A DNA stretch of 7,852 bases. Source: an uncultured Clostridia bacterium (GTDB lineage: Bacteria > Bacillota_A > Clostridia > UMGS1840 > HGM11507). The position numbers and the translations under genes are program-made. Every line of letters starts with the position of its first letter. The first letter of the stretch is position 1. Shown piece after piece: positions 7,502-7,852 of this stretch. The notes beneath the pieces are model-generated. The model made no database searches. It saw only the letters and a list, made by a program, of their open reading frames with translations, and was not told where the DNA came from. The DNA is taken from contig CAKRUL010000046.1 in NCBI GenBank assembly GCA_934403665.1, forward strand, positions 1-7,852. The letters run 5' to 3'.

Positions 7502-7852
7502 CTATATATGATAGCCCGTGGTAGTGACTGCGGCGACCGGATTTCCCAATTCGTCTGTCACATTAATCTGATAATAACTGGTGGTTCGTCCGTTTTTTAC
7601 GCATCTGGCTTCTGCAATCAGAACTTCGCCCTTTGCTGTGCCGAGAAAGGTGATGTTGGAGCTGAGCGAAACGACGCCGGGGTTCTGCCAGTTGGAGGCG
7701 ACGGCAAATGCAAAATCCGCCAGCGTGAAAGGAACACCGCCCATCACGTTTCCCATCGCATTTTTGTGAAGTGGTTTCAGCTTCAGACTGCATTTTGCGT
7801 AATGCTCTCCGATTTCGTCAATGACGGCGACGATTTTTGTGGCGTATTGATC
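7502..7852 (-). CDS. PaaI-family hotdog-fold thioesterase (N-terminus outside window)
   Basis: The frame is open from the right edge (7852) to TAG at 7502-7504 and gives 116 residues, most of a 130-140 residue protein. The hotdog-fold core is visible: HYAKCSLKLKPLHKNAMGNVMGGVPFTLADFAFAVASN, then SSNITFLGTAKGEVLIAEARCVKNGRTTSYYQINVTDELGNPVA. This matches the acyl-CoA thioesterase family that includes PaaI, which hydrolyses acyl- or aryl-acyl-CoA thioesters. In most members the helix begins H-G-G; here Met replaces His (MGG). Gln or another residue at this place also occurs in some clostridial members as I recall, so this need not mean loss of activity. The ATG at 7756 is internal: the hotdog sequence extends upstream of it. 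The substrate is unknown. The gene converges on the tsaD operon and is not part of it. Its UAG stop shows that UAG works as an ordinary stop here. Confidence 0.82.
   Translation of the reverse strand, partial: DQYATKIVAVIDEIGEHYAKCSLKLKPLHKNAMGNVMGGVPFTLADFAFAVASNWQNPGVVSLSSNITFLGTAKGEVLIAEARCVKNGRTTSYYQINVTDELGNPVAAVTTTGYHI

Overview
The window looks like part of the chromosome of an anaerobic Gram-positive bacterium of the Clostridia. The evidence is the gene content and order (secA, release factors, a ZIP-like gene, a long TsaC/Sua5, a YwlE-type phosphatase, rimI, tsaD), strong GGAG-type ribosome binding sites, and tight gene packing. I cannot name the genus. Nearly everything is on the + strand. 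One gene at the right edge runs the other way and is separated by a shared terminator.

Layout: the 3' part of secA (2-1264) is followed by a 94-base gap with a weak terminator-like hairpin. Next come prfB, encoding RF2 (1359-2478, needing a +1 frameshift at codon 25/26), and prfA, encoding RF1 (2478-3548), which overlap at their stop and start. A broken ZIP-family metal transporter gene lies at 3648-4357. It is followed by tsaC/Sua5 (4408-5442), a ywlE-type low-molecular-weight phosphatase (5480-5917), rimI (5898-6374) and tsaD (6371-7465); the last three overlap one another. A 21-bp perfect hairpin (7448-7495) closes the run. A PaaI-type thioesterase on the - strand (7502-7852, cut by the window edge) converges on it.

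Functionally, most of the block concerns translation: both class I release factors, two of the enzymes that make the t6A modification at position 37 of ANN-decoding tRNAs (TsaC and TsaD), and a ribosomal-protein N-acetyltransferase. SecA and a phosphatase likely linked to protein-arginine phosphorylation add protein export and quality control.

The most unusual point is the prfB recoding site. RF2 autoregulation normally uses an in-frame UGA, which RF2 itself reads. Here the in-frame stop is UAG, which is read by RF1, while the rest of the cassette (AGG codon, slippery CTT, following C) keeps its normal position. The next gene encodes RF1, and prfB's own stop is a UGA fused to the prfA start. 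If the sequence is correct, this could be a crossed or reciprocal control circuit between the two release factors. If not, it is a two-base error or a decayed site. No RNA genes, CRISPR arrays or mobile elements were seen, and no stretch over 300 bases lacks a gene.
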